From the NCBI RefSeq assembly GCF_964204865.1, contig NC_135252.1:13103383-13167382 (forward strand): a stretch of 64,000 nt of DNA, written 5' to 3'. Both the position numbers and the translations under genes were made by a program. This DNA is from Styela clava (Eukaryota > Chordata > Ascidiacea > Stolidobranchia > Styelidae). Positions 22,092-34,690 of the stretch are shown piece by piece; positions within the stretch are counted from its first letter, which is position 1, and every line of letters starts with the position of its first letter. The notes beneath the pieces were generated by a model. That model made no database searches. It had not been told where the DNA came from and worked only from the letters and a program-made list of their open reading frames with translations.

Positions 22092-23857
22092 TTAATCTAA
22101 TAAATAATCTGACGGGATCAGGTCGGAACATCCAAATGTTGTCAATGTGGATGGATCGACTCCGTGATCAACTGCAATAGCTGTGAATTGAGACATATCT
22201 TTTTGGTTTATCCTGGGTGTCCTGGTATAAAATTGAAACAGCTTCTGACCTAAAAACAGTGTAAATGCTTTATTTTTGAGTAACAGCAGTGAAAAGATAT
22301 TTGAGTTTATTTTGAGTTTGAGTTTGCAAAATATGCGAAGTGAAAACAGTAATATTGTGCTCTTTCCATAATTTGCATGAATCAGTCTAAACTTTTTATT
22401 CATTTTATCGGTAGAATATAACGTTGTTGTATACAATGTATAATAAACCCATTAGTCATACTTGTGGAAAATAACTAACAGTTTTGCCAAACCTTCTCGA
22501 TGTCTATATTTATTATGACATCATGAAAAGTCCAAACGTATTAAATTACGACATGATCACGCACCCCATACTATAACGAATTTTGTATTTTGATTTAAAA
22601 ATGTATTAAGTACCTATGTTGAATACTCACCATCATTCAACAATGTCAGATGACTGTAGAAAGTGTTGTAGTCAGTTGAAAAAAAGTGGGGTTGAGAATC
22701 GAACCAAGGTTCATCTGGAGATATAAAATTGGAATTCATTTTTTCTGGATATTTTTACATTTGTAATTTGTGCACTTATGTTACTGACCATGTGAGGGAG
22801 GTTTTATCTTTGTGTCAACCGGTGGTTGCTCTAGATATAGCTTTGTTTCTAACTCATGCCATTTCCCGTCTGAAAAATGAAATCGAAGTTTTTGATTGTT
22901 CAGTAAGTCTAATTCAAAACCAATAATCTCATCCGCATAACGGAGTTTCTTCGTATAAAAAAAACATGGTTCATAATTACTGATTATAGAAATGAAAATT
23001 ATTATTGTTTAGACACTCACGCGTGAGAGGATGCATCCAATATTGACCCAAAGAATCGCGCCTTATTTCTTCAGTAACCATATTCGGTAACTCTGATTTG
23101 TCCCTAATATATAAAAGAAAATGCCAACAGATTTTTGCATATTCAGAGCACTCGGATTAATTTAGTTAATTAAAAACAGATAGCTTTGTGCCGCTTGTAA
23201 CACAATATGAAACGTACCAAGGAACATTGTAGGTGTAGAAATTCATCGTATTCTCAGTCACGTTGAAAGGTGCAATAATATGGCATCTCCATAATACGTT
23301 CCAAGACCAGTAGTCTACACCAAAAGTGAGAAACCAAACTCCTTGCAACTAAAAGTAAATTAAAACGTGGAAACGTCTTCCCAATGTTTTGATCGCTCGG
23401 TGCGGAATAGATTGGACAAATTGCTTATATTAAACAAACAATATTATTGTTAAATAAAACTTTATAGGTGAGTAAAAAGTAAAAAGAACGGTACCCCCGT
23501 AGTATGTGTACCAGGTTAGGGTTAGGCCATAATTTTATTCTGATATTCCCTATTTAAATTTTATTACGAGTTCGGGAATTGTATATGTTAGCTCAATGAA
23601 TACACCCCCTGCCCATAGTAATCAGTTCCTGTACATAATCAGTTGTAAAGTAAGCGAACAAAATTGGTTACCTCCGTATTGGTACACATACTTCTGGAGC
23701 GCCAAAAATACACACAACATATTTTTAACTGCTGTTGGAAAATAAAAACATTTCAACTTACACGTTCCATATCTATTTCGTTTCCAGAATATATATCTCC
23801 ACACCATGCAAATGAGAAGATTGCGAGAATCACAAGAACTGAATATTCAGAGCCCAT
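22092..23857 (-). CDS. Secreted lipocalin B, 6 exons
   Basis: In transcript order the exons are 23857-23762, 23348-23218, 23103-23021, 22869-22789, 22714-22631 and 22249-22092, total 633 nt or 210 aa. Five of the six exons have exactly the lengths seen in lipocalin A (96, 131, 83, 84, 158 nt); exon 4 is 15 nt longer (81 against 66). A signal peptide (MGSEYSVLVILAIFSFAWC) is followed by G-V-W-F at the start of exon 2. Exon 6 has LFQFYTRTPR and FTAIAVDHGVDPSTLTTF, with C199 matching C194 of lipocalin A. The canonical T-R-T-P-R motif makes the family call firm. The ligand is unknown. It is clearly a tandem duplicate, and its divergence indicates the duplication is not recent. Confidence 0.91.
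23490..23703. mobile_element. Near-palindromic MITE, copy 3, expanded and diverged
   Basis: The left arm (GGTACCCCCGTAGTATGTG, then CCAGGTTAGGGTTAGG) and right arm (TTGGTACACATACTTCTGG, then AGCGCC) match the MITEs at 1673 and 17084. About 110 bp of extra sequence separates them. The flanks AAAAGAAC and AAAAATAC are only roughly similar. It lies in intron 1 of lipocalin B. Confidence 0.65.
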
Positions 23858-24283
23858 CGTTCATTTCAAGTCAATGATCTAGGTAAGACACAGGCTTGTC
23901 TTTCTACTCGTGGCAACAAATATGCGGCAAACGTGATGACAAACGTGATATTGTATTGCTACTTTTTTACAGTCTTAGGGTGCAAATAAGGTATCGATAA
24001 GTGAGCTTGCCGAAGTACCCTGATTCTGACTCGTGAGAGTGTATGAAACGATATACCAATATTATTTAGCTTCAAACAACAATTTATCAGTTAATACAAC
24101 AGAATGTGCGTAATAATGTTTGTCATTTCACTGTGAATCACAGAATATTATGTAATCGTTGTTATCTAAAAATTGTGAAAATTTCTTTAGATGATTTCTA
24201 TTTCGATTTTTCAATAATATGTGAAAGAAGCTTTTTTTGTTATGTGAATAAGTAGGTACATAAAAAATTAAAAAATTCAAAGT

Positions 24284-24493
24284 TCAGGATCTCTGGAAGG
24301 ACAGAGCGTCTAAATTCTCCACATCTATAGAAGTAAAATTATTCAGGTGACATGGCGATCGTTGATGGAAGAAAATAAAATTACATCTGTAAGTAGATTT
24401 TTCCGGGTAATAAGCTTCATGAACCCATTCCTCGGCTCCATAAAAAAAAACTAACATCACTTTTTGTATCGTGGAAGTCACGATGTTAAACAT
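24284..24493 (-). other. Coding-looking 69-codon reverse-strand ORF, function unknown
   Basis: The translation has a V-M-L-V-F-F-Y-G-A-E-E-W stretch that loosely recalls the second strand and start of helix 1 of thioredoxin folds, but without a C-x-x-C. Two later cysteines do not fit that fold. No flanking exons were identified. It could be a gene fragment or chance. Confidence 0.15.
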
Positions 24494-25112
24494 CGAATAA
24501 TGACATGACTATTATGCAATTTATCAATATCATCTTTTCAAAAACAATTATCTTAATGTTCGTGGTGTGATTATTGTTTTCATCTGTTATAGTGAGGCCA
24601 ATAAAACGAGCATACTTATACAACTATATATTTATACAACTATTTTATGGCAACTCTGCGAATGGCAATTCATCTAAACGCCTTATGCAATGGGAAAGAG
24701 AATAAGTTGTTTTGTCAAGCACTTTGTGATATATTTGCAACGCTTGGAAATTTTATATTGAGATATTGTTATGGCAAATTATGGTTGTTTGTGCACTATA
24801 TATATGCTTTAATTGGTCGAACAAACTTGCCTCGCGATTTATTTTAATTTGGTATTGAGGGAATATGTGCGACATCATCTTTTCGAGTTTTTTGGCAACC
24901 ACTATTTACACATCAATAAGACATTGCAATACACAGGCAGACTAAGCGCAGCAACGAAAAGATACTATATCTTAACCGAATTTTCCAACCTTTTTAATGA
25001 TTAGCAATTTCGAAATGAAATACTTAATAAAAGCTGTTAGTATTGAAACGTCAGTCCCGATTTTCCATACAAAAAGAAAACTACCGGTATTTAAAAAACA
25101 TGAAGCGGCAAT

Positions 25113-25130
25113 CCCCCCCCCCCCCCCCCC
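25113..25130. repeat. Poly-C tract, 18 bp
   Basis: Eighteen consecutive C residues on the + strand, striking in AT-rich intergenic DNA. Such tracts are length-unstable and prone to assembly error. Confidence 0.95.
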
Positions 25131-27354
25131 TTCTCTGCTATCAACGGTTGCTAATAATTTCGTTATATTTTCACTTCATCACAATTCAAAGAAGAGATTG
25201 ATTCTGAAAAGAGAAGTGAATGTTATGTATGCCACAAACACAAACATCTGTGTCAAACCACCCCAGATCCGAAAATAAACAAGAGATTGGCGATAACCGA
25301 GTTGTATTTATATAAGTTATGCTTTGAACAATATGGAATATATTCTCGGCTTTGGAGCTGGACTGACACAGATTTTTGTCGTTTACTGTTTACATATAAT
25401 AGATTTGATTTGAGAAAAACCTCTTTTTAAGTTTCGACCAAGCCCCGTTAGTATCCATCAATGATGACATAACATGAAGAACTTCTGGACCTGATTTCAC
25501 ATTATAGATTTGATCGAAATGTCAGTCTCTTGTCTTCGTTTCAGATAATGATCTAGTTATATGAGGACGGACGAATAGTACACAGTACACGTAAATATAT
25601 ATATATTATGATATTACTGATCACTGAATATAACTGGGTAACTGGAGTTAAAATACACTAAGTCTTACTAAACAATTATTATAGTACATACATTCTATAA
25701 TGACCAAATAAGAAAAGTTGTAGATTAAATTATTTCAACTTAATATAGCACAAATGGAATAACAAAATAAAAATACTTGGACCGGTTTGGGAAAAAAAAT
25801 AGATAAAAAAAAAATGATTTCCATCATTCATATTATTACTAGTTACTTCTAAATTTATCCTAAATCCTGCATACTCTACTGTTTAATTTTGACCTTGAAG
25901 GGAAAAATATGCCTAAGGGAATATCTGTTTAAAATGTCTGGGTTTGCTTTATTTCCCGGTATTCATTTTTCTTTTGAGCAAAAAACCGTCTGGTTCACGT
26001 AATTTCCGTTTAAATATGTGATTACCGGAATGCCTTAAATATCTTTTTTTAAATTTGTGCTAAATTCAAGTATTTCAGATTGCAAAAAAAATGAAGTAAA
26101 AAAGCAACAAAGCTTTGTAAATCTAGATCAAATTTTCTATAATTAGGAACTCTATTCCGCAAATCATTTTTCTTCTCAAATCTGACTTTGTAAAAGGTTC
26201 ATGTCATGTGTCGACCGTTGCATATTTTGATACTTCACCAATAATTCATTAACTCACACGATGAAAAAGATAGCCCTTTCATACAAGAAGATCAATTGTT
26301 GATAATCCGGAACTATATAGATTAATATCATTTATTGCGGTTTTAACGCTGAAGGTTAATTTTTCGCTTTTTATTGGATTTTTCAAGGAATTGACTGGTG
26401 TGGGCAACTGTACTAATGATTTTCAATCTATTTAAGTATTTGGTAAGCAAAAGTCATTCTCAACGATTTCCAACCACAAACTCAAGATATTACTCACAAT
26501 CTTGAAGCTTTCGTCACGGAATGAATATATCATGTTGAATGATGTGACATGATATAATAAAGGCGGTGGTTTACGTAACTTTTTTTATTTAAATCCAAAG
26601 CAAAAATTTCAAGAAGCTCTGCTTTAAGTGGGCATGTATAAGAAAAGAAATTAAAAAATTTAATTTTGATCAGGATTGACTGTCCAGACCAATTACAAAC
26701 CTTAAGGTTTTTAGTTATTTCACACCCAAGAAGTTTAAAATAATAAAATAGGTAAATCGATAATGTATTTTTTCGTGGATATACCTCTTAATCCGCTAAC
26801 GTTTGACATGACACTTGACGTTTTGTATTTAGCATTTCCAGACACTTTAATCCGCGAAACTTGAGGTTTTTCTACATAGTCTTCCTAAACTCGTATAGCG
26901 ATTGCTAATACTCCTGTGAGAAAATTGATGACACAATGTAAAGTCCCTCTTTTCCATTTTATATCGCTAAACTTTGGTTTCGTGTATATACCTTGCTTGC
27001 ATACCTCCTTCAGCTTGCTTGCAAATAAAACTTGCCTCCGACAGAAAATAATTGATTATAAAAATAGCTTAAAATTGCGGTTCAATTTTGCCATGTGACT
27101 CGTATCGCCCATACAATGGTATCAATGTATTTTATCTCGTCGCATATTATTTTTTTATTAAATAAAACTATTGATATACTGTATTCTATAAGTGATCATT
27201 TATATATTCTTAACAAAATCTAATAATCTAAGACAGTAATATACTGATGTTTACAAATGTTTACCTAACTATAAGGCGTGTTTATATCAGATTAATCACG
27301 AGACACCTTAACGAAAAAAAAAGAAAATAAGAAATTCGCGACCATCCATTTAGT

Positions 27355-27360
27355 TATAAA
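27355..27360 (+). promoter_or_regulatory. Possible TATA box of the WxxW gene
   Basis: TATAAA lies 95 bp upstream of the start codon at 27450. It predicts transcription start near 27385 and a 5' UTR of about 65 nt. The evidence is motif and spacing only. Confidence 0.4.
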
Positions 27361-27449
27361 TGCCGCAGACACAGGTGGCGATCTCATCGGCAGCTTGAGT
27401 TTGCCGGTCGACAACAGTAAGCTACTTGTTAGATTGTAGAAAATTCAGT

Positions 27450-30400
27450 ATGAGATCTTATTGTATACTACTGATACTTTTACTGGGATTCTTTCTACAA
27501 CCAACCGTACATGGTGAGCATCTGTTTATAAATTTTTGTCGGAGGTCAGGTCGTCTAATTTGAATTTCGATTAAACACAATATAAAAGTGATCATATTCA
27601 GGGTGTGCCTTTGCTTAGGCACCACCAATACAGAAACAATGCAACAATGCAGTATTGGCCATTTCTTGCTAAGTTATTTCTGTAAAAGTTTCTAATGGAG
27701 TTTTTACAAAAATCAACAGCCTTTTTCTATTATATTCTTTTCCGTTTTATTTTTAAACGAGTTTTAGGTTAAATATTAAGCCGCTATGATATGAATGACA
27801 CATTCATTACCCGCGGGTATATTTACAGTTTAATAATCACGTTGAAGAACAATTGATGCTTTTAAATTGTTTTCAACCAACCTGAAAACTTTTAATCGAT
27901 TATAGTTTATCAAGTAGGCTAAAATCTTCAACATAAATCGTGCCAAAAATATAAACTGATTGTAAAACAGTTTAAATTATATACAATGTATACGTACTAA
28001 TTACCAGCTTGTCACAACGCTCTACATGTGAAGCCAAAGTCTGGATTGGATATTTCTGGACGAAGGAAGCGTCATGTTGGACCGCATCCGCATCCACACA
28101 GTAATCACTCATCAGAGAAGGACGCAGACCCAGAATTGTCTTTATTTTTCTCTGGTTGTATGTTTAAAAAAACTGGGCCAATGTTCGAATCCTGGCCTAG
28201 TGTAATCGATTTTATTCTACGGGATTTATACTGGTTTGAAGCCAGCGATATTGCGTATTGTGGGTAAGTTTTATGGTACCAGTCAGTGAAACAGATGAGT
28301 ATACTTTTCTGCTGTGTATTGAGTTTTATGTTGATGACAAAGTGAATGACAAACATTCTTTGCGGTAAAACTGTACGCCCGGGGTGTTATAACAACATAA
28401 TCTGTAAGGATATAATTTTGGGATGATATTGAATTAAATATAGTAATTTTGAAAGTTTGATTGCGATCTGAAGAAGAACAAATGTATTAGTATAAAATAT
28501 TAACCTCAGTGTAACCTAAACAGTTTTACAAAAATTTTTAGAACTTTGCATTGTTTTTCATTCCTTATTTCGTATATAATATACGTGTGACTATTCTTCA
28601 TGTTTTTGAGTTCATCCCTTATGAAAAGTAAAATTTCATCTTATTATATTCTAGGAATACAAGCAAGATGTGTTTGTTACGATTAATCACATTACTCAAA
28701 CGGTATTTATATTCAACATATTTTAGAGGTTATAAAGATACAGCAAGATGCTGGCAAAGACGACTGAACTTTTTACTTAAATTCGAATCTTCTCTAATGA
28801 TACCGGGAAAGGAATGTATACAGGAATACGATGAATCTATAAAAAGTGAAAGTAAGCAATAAATACAAAATGGGTGTATTTTATAGTTGACTTTGGATGT
28901 CAGTCGCTTCAATTAATGATTATATTTGGTTGATTTTAATTTTCACCACAAAAGCACAAGAGATTTTTTTAGTAAAATGAGACAAGTTTTTTATTTGTCT
29001 TATTATTATAAATCTATTGATTAACATAATATAATATAGACCAGGTATTTTGAACATTTTTCAATGAATGGTTAGATCCGAAATTTAAAAAACGGTTTAT
29101 CTGTTGTATCGAATCAACTAACAACAAGTTTTCTCATTTAAGAAAATGTTTGGAACGGGTTTGCTTGAAACCGATAATACATAATAAGGCACATTGCGTA
29201 CAACTTTCGTTATCTTCAGTACGTATGGTACCGTATCTGTTGTTAGTTGGGTCCGCAAAATGCTTAACGTAGGCACGCCAATTATTTGCGATTTATAGTA
29301 TTCAATATAGCGCCAAGAGAACATTTTATATCTGTCATGGAGCTTCTAAAACAAATTTCTTGTTCTTTTTATCGTTTTTATTTTGTGCATATGATATCGT
29401 TTCAATATGTAAACGAGATAGCATACATCGCCGACTTATCGATCGAAACTTTCTTGGCGGAAACTTGCGCATCGCACACACACACCCAGCACATGCGCGC
29501 TCTCGCGTAAAAATTCTAGGTCTTACACGTTCACGTTTCAATATGTAGAGGAGCATAATGCGCAGCGTAAATTTTACCTCCTTGTCGTCGTCGACACGGA
29601 AATACAAATCTGGGAGACGTTAATGACTGTGTTGTTCACTTAATTGCGGATTCTACCATTTAATTATCCTTATTTATTCCTTCGTAGTAGACATTTCTCC
29701 GTGGACGTTACAATTCTTGTGGCTCACGACGTACATCTTGCCGAAACGATATATAAAGATGTTCACGGCCTAAACAGTCACGTTCACATAAACAATAATC
29801 AACCCTGTAAAAATTACACGCCTTAATAGTGATATCCTGACATTCTTCCCTAAAATTCAGGAGGGGGAAGGAACGCACGTGGATGTGCCAATAACAACAG
29901 TATTTCACTTACTGTCAGATTCAATTTGGGCGGCTTTTATTATCAATTTTTATCACAGATATGCTTGTTTGTTTTTTCATTAATTCGCAACTTATCGAGA
30001 ACCGAAAAACTACGGTCACTTTGTGACACCCTATTTGTTGACTTATTTTGGGCGGTGGAGGTTTTTAAACTCAATTTTCATTGAAAACTGATCTTGGTTT
30101 AAAATACAACAATGTATGAATGTTACTCTAACTTAGGGCAAAATTTTGTGAATATATGGTATTATACCAAACTTTAGTGCAAAAATAATAGTATACATTA
30201 TCGTTATCATCGTAACAGGTTATCTTCATCTTCCAGGGGGACCCGCATTTGAAATTTTTTATCGAACTCATTATGATTCTTATCAGCATGAACCAGTTTA
30301 TGGAGAATTCAAACGATTCAAAAGACAAATAGTTGGCATTGATGACACACTGAGACGAGCAGAAGATATTTTGAACAATTTGGATGATTTTTTGGATACA

Positions 30401-32734
30401 AAATTCACAACACCGCGCTCGTATTTTCAAGGCAAAACGACAAGTGAGCCCGCTACTTTGACAAAGACAGAAAAAGAACGGGAATGTCCCAAATTTTCTT
30501 TAATCGAGTTCAACAATTGTATCCAGTCTCGAGTAGATGAATTAGTCCAAACACAGTTGATACAAAAATATCCGTCTTTAAGAAATTTTAACGAGAAGTC
30601 GAACATAGAGTTTTTTGAAGATCATATGTCCAGCTGCAGGTAAGCCTCGTTTTAAAAATTTATTTGAAAAAATTCCCATTTCTAATATGATTTACATCAA
30701 TGCTACTCTACGTAATACTGTTGGGAAATTCTCCCCTTCTTCCGAGATCTGTCGGGGCATATAACATTGTGGAAGCTGTGATATAACACGATGTTTTGTT
30801 TTCTCCTTACATTTTTTTAACTGGACGGTGTAAAATGCATTCAGTTTATTTATGCACAATGATAATAATTGATATGTTCATACTATTTTTTGTAACATAT
30901 AAGTAAAACATAACTTTTCCTTCAGAATAACTAAAGAAAGGAGAGGGAAAAACGTCGTTTACATTGAAAACTGCCCCGTATCGAACTCAAGAACAAAACG
31001 GCAATCGCCATTCAAACCAAATACTTTGTTGAACAGAGGCGAAATTTATACAGTAACGGACACAGGCCCATCTTTGCCAGGAAACAAACCTTTATACATA
31101 CCAACTTATCATTTCCCATCAGAACTATGTCTGATAATAGATTATCCAGATGTTGTCAAACCAGCCTCACCTGTTCGTGTACCTATCACATTATGTGCGG
31201 AGAAATATTTGGGAACATTTTTTAATAAAACAGACCAAGATTTAGATCTGATTCCAACAATTGACCCAAATGAGAGATCCATGTACCAGAGGCCAAGTTC
31301 TAAAGGTAAAGCTTTTAAAAAGTTACATATTATTAAATATAGAAAAATTTAGCGTGCTGAAACGCATTGAAATAATTAGTCAATTAGCAGCATATACGGG
31401 TCTCAGAATATGAATGATTCAACTATAAGCTGTCAAGATCGCTGAGCTTGCAAATCTTTTGTCGTTAATATTAAACGACGCAACGCTGAGGGTATAGAGT
31501 TTTGATTTTGTTATGTAGAGCCAAAATATATCTGCGCTACAGCACTTTTAGTTACAATGTTTTACTTTTAGCTACATGTTCATGAAATATTACATTAGGT
31601 AACCAGTCGCTTGATTTTATATGCTTTTCAGGAAAAATAGGATCGTGTACCAAGGATGACGCATGGACAAGGTATTACAACGTTGACAATCAAGACGAAG
31701 AAGGTGACTTTGAAACATTAGAAGATCTTCGCAATTTATTTCCAAAACTTATTTGTGATTCCCCAAAAGCAATTGACGTACGAATCGCAAAAGGTAACAA
31801 ACCTCACTTTAGATCGAAGGAGTCTCTTTATATTTCTCTCGCCGATGGTTTTAGATGTTACAATGACGAGCAAAAAGATGGCGTATGTGAGGATTACAAA
31901 GTTCGATTTTGCTGCCCAAGTGAGCATCTTTTTTTCATTTTTTTAAAGGGTAAAGGTCATTACGTTTATGTGTACGGAAAATCACAATTTTCTCATTAAG
32001 TCATCATTTTCAATAAATTATTGTATTATTCTATCTTCAAAATTATCTACTATTCATTACAATTATATTGTAAACCACATCTTCCCGCTCCCTGTGCTCA
32101 AATCCTCAACCTCAATCCACGAGGAGAATTGTTTAAAGAAAAAACTATCCGACCCAAGTTCATTACAACTCAGACCCGAGTTGGGTATACACAGGTTTGA
32201 CCTATGTTGGATAAATATTGAGTCAAAAGGTTTTCGGTGCCTTACTTGATCGTGTGTGAACTCTCAAAACCATACTATATGGGTCCAGGCAATTAAACTT
32301 ATTTATACGAGTCACACTGGAGCTTGTCTATTCTCCAACAAAAGGAGACTCGAGTCCTACTCGAACTGGATTGCCATTGTCTGATTTTCCTTGTTATGAA
32401 GACTAAAATAACATGTTAATAATAATAATGTTGTATTTCAGAACAACCCTTGTGCGAAGAACCCAGTTCTTGGACAGGATGGTTAAACAGGAAACGTGGT
32501 CGTTCGTTCGGGGATAGAGAAACTTTGGGATACCACAAGACCAATAACAATGTTTGCGACCACCCGCTGTCAATACGTGCGAGATTGAATGGCAGTAAGA
32601 AGCCATATTGGTTTGGAAATAACATTATTGAGATTTCACCAATCATTGGTTTAATCTGTCGGGATGCTGATCAAAGTGATAGACGTTGCAGGGACTACTC
32701 TGTTTCCTTCTGTTGCCCTTTACTATCAATGTAG
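27450..32734 (+). CDS. Secreted Cys-rich protein with two C-terminal WxxW domains, 7 exons
   Basis: Exons are 27450-27513, 28008-28263, 28727-28851, 30237-30639, 30926-31305, 31632-31919 and 32442-32734, total 1809 nt or 602 aa. Residues 1-22 are a signal peptide (MRSYCILLILLLGFFLQPTV). A furin-like R-R-K-R lies at 40-43. The N-terminal 300 residues are homologous, exon for exon, to the next gene (34691). Exons 6 and 7 each encode a mucin/CILP-type WxxW domain: C415...W421-T-R-Y-Y-N-V-D-N...GDFETL...RFCCP, and C510...SSWTGW...GDRETL...SFCCP. The order is therefore signal, novel module, WxxW, WxxW. In known proteins WxxW domains occur in mucins and cartilage intermediate-layer proteins, so an extracellular-matrix or mucus role is likely but inferred. 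An upstream in-frame acceptor at 28654 could add 24 residues to exon 3; the paralogue's exon length favours the shorter form. Confidence 0.88.
28008..31305 (+). other. Shared N-terminal Cys-rich module, copy 1 (exons 2-5 of the WxxW gene)
   Basis: Conserved with 36768-38608 are: G-R-[RK]-K-R-H-V; the block FF..C.F.KTG..F.SW..VIDF.LRD..W..ASD...C; CW..R......S.L....EC.QEY in exon 3; and EY or NF, then N.KS...F..H.S.CRIT and GNV.Y.ENCP in exons 4-5. Intron phases 1, 2, 1, 2, 1 are identical in both genes. Exons 1 plus 2 total 320 nt in both. Copy 1 has a longer exon 4 (403 against 217 nt) with extra basic sites (K-R-Q) and a longer exon 5 (380 against 191 nt). I do not recognise the module. Confidence 0.85.
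29115..29250. repeat. Short inverted-repeat element candidate in intron 3 of the WxxW gene
   Basis: CAACTAACAACA near 29115 and its reverse complement TGTTGTTAGTTG near 29239 bound about 135 bp of non-coding DNA. No target duplication is obvious, so this is only a possible small MITE. Confidence 0.3.
31632..32734 (+). other. Two tandem WxxW domain exons
   Basis: Exon 6 (31632-31919) and exon 7 (32442-32734) each encode one complete WxxW domain and are separated by a phase-1 intron. The second keeps the canonical W-T-G-W; the first reads W-T-R-Y, losing the second Trp. Both end in F-C-C-P. The first carries the typical YNVDN....GDFETL run. Confidence 0.85.
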
Positions 32735-34690
32735 CACAGCATATGTTAAATTGAATTTCCCAATCATGTTGATTATAATTTTGTGCCAAAAACACGAAGG
32801 ATATGCAGTTTGTGGTACAACTCTGAAGTAAACTACTCAATGCTATGTAGTCAATGCTGTACCAGATTTTTACTGAATATATTTTTAAGTTTGATGATAT
32901 CTGAAAAAACCACATTTGTATTACCTTAACTTTCTCTATCAGTGTTCAGTGTTTCAGTTTTCTGTAATATTAAATTGAACAAATTAGCAGTATTAGTAAA
33001 TACATGTATTTGAAGAGTATTAATCACAAATTAAAACTATTATTTTGTTATATCATATTCAATCGATGATTATGTGATGATGACAGGGCAAAAATGCAGG
33101 ACTGAAATTCTTTGAGGTGGTAAATAGCATATCAGTTTAATCGAGCAAGCAGCATTGTCATTTTGGAATTATAGTACTTGTAAAATTAGGTAATTTAAAT
33201 AGTAGACAGTAGTCATTTAAGATCCATCACCCTTCGGGAAAATATAAAAATTGGCATGAATAAAGATATTTTGGGCATAAGGAAAATGTTGTCCCCAGAT
33301 CATGACGTAGCATATTTTAATAGGACAGTAGACCAAGGTTAGCCAGATGATTATCGATATTCGGCACAAATTACGTTTATAGACAATTATCTAGCTAGCT
33401 ACACAACAGAGAAAAGGAGTGCAATTTTCATCATCTTATATATGCGGCAAGATGAACAAAAAAAGTTCAGTACTGGCATTCCGCAAGAGATTGCCACAAC
33501 AGACTCCGACAACTATTAATTCAGCAAAAAAAACTCTCTCATAATTCTAATAATGAGCGGTGTACCAAATTTTTTTATCGAGCTTCCACGCAAATATATC
33601 AATACCTCCAGTTATTAAAACTAGAAATACATTTGTGTTAGTGCGCTGCAAGACTTGAATCAAAGACGCAGTTTCAACAAAACTAGAAAAAAATGCAAAG
33701 ATATTCTCTAGTGACCACAAGGATAAAAACTAGGTAATGACAAGCAAACTCCAAGATTCTCTAATTACATCTACGCAACAGTAGCGATACACGAAATCAT
33801 TGTATTATTGTATTACAAAATGGCCATATCGCCAAATCTAACTTCTTTGCGCTTTTCAGAGTTGCTTTTTATATATTTATTAAAAACAATAGTAACATAC
33901 TTAAGCTATACATAGCATGCAGTGCTGCATTAGAAAATAAGACAAGACAAATCTAAGAGTTCTTCGGACTTTGTCAGAATTAGCTCACACCACACATCAT
34001 GCTGGTGTCGGCAAACTCTTTCAAAACCGACGGGAACTGACTTTGCAACAATTTCATACAAATTTAGTTACAAATACTTTTTTATAACTTGCCCCATTTA
34101 GAATAATCCAAACTCAACTTAAGAACATGCTTAAACTACAATGTATCAAGCTAGCATTTTAATGAGCACAAAGGAAGATTGAAATTTTTAATCGCGTGAA
34201 AAATGTTTTTGCTTAGATTTGGATGCGAAGTGACGTCTCAGTACGAAGTACATTCACTAGACTTCAATTCCAATTAAATAAGTTTGTGACCATCTTTAAT
34301 TAATTAAGCATTTGGCATTCATTTGAAGTTTTGAAGTGACATATAGAGAGAATTTAAAAAGTATCGGCTCGTTGTTTTTTATTTTGTTAATATTATAGGC
34401 TATGACTTCCACAGAAAGCAATTTACCTCACACGTTGCAAACAAGATTTATGCATGGTTGATTTCGGTATTTAATCGTGCACAAATATAATACTATGACT
34501 AAATACGTAAAGGCTGTGGTGAACAAAACAACAACATATTACTGCCTTAAGGAAGGCCTGAAGGTATATTAACGAAATGAAATATGTCATCGAACTTGAC
34601 AGCATATACGCCAGTGCGAATTGAATTATTAACCAACTGACAACAGAAGACAACAGTCAGATTTTGAACTGAGTTGGTAAAATACAAAAA
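32735..34690. other. Spacer between the two paralogous secreted genes
   Basis: About 1.96 kb of AT-rich DNA holding the 3' UTR of the WxxW gene (AATAAA in GAATAAAG near 33258) and the promoter of the EGF gene. I see no gene or clear repeat. Confidence 0.6.

Larger units (their letters stand above)
23858..27449. other. Divergent intergenic region upstream of lipocalin B and the WxxW gene
   Basis: About 3.6 kb between two divergently transcribed genes, so it should hold both promoters. It contains a reverse-strand ORF of unknown status (24284-24493), an 18-bp C tract (25113-25130) and long AT-rich stretches. No other gene is supported. Confidence 0.6.

Noticed and set aside
24997-25278. 93-codon ORF with a poly-Pro run
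   Set aside because: The proline run is just the 18-bp C tract; the rest looks like random AT-rich translation.
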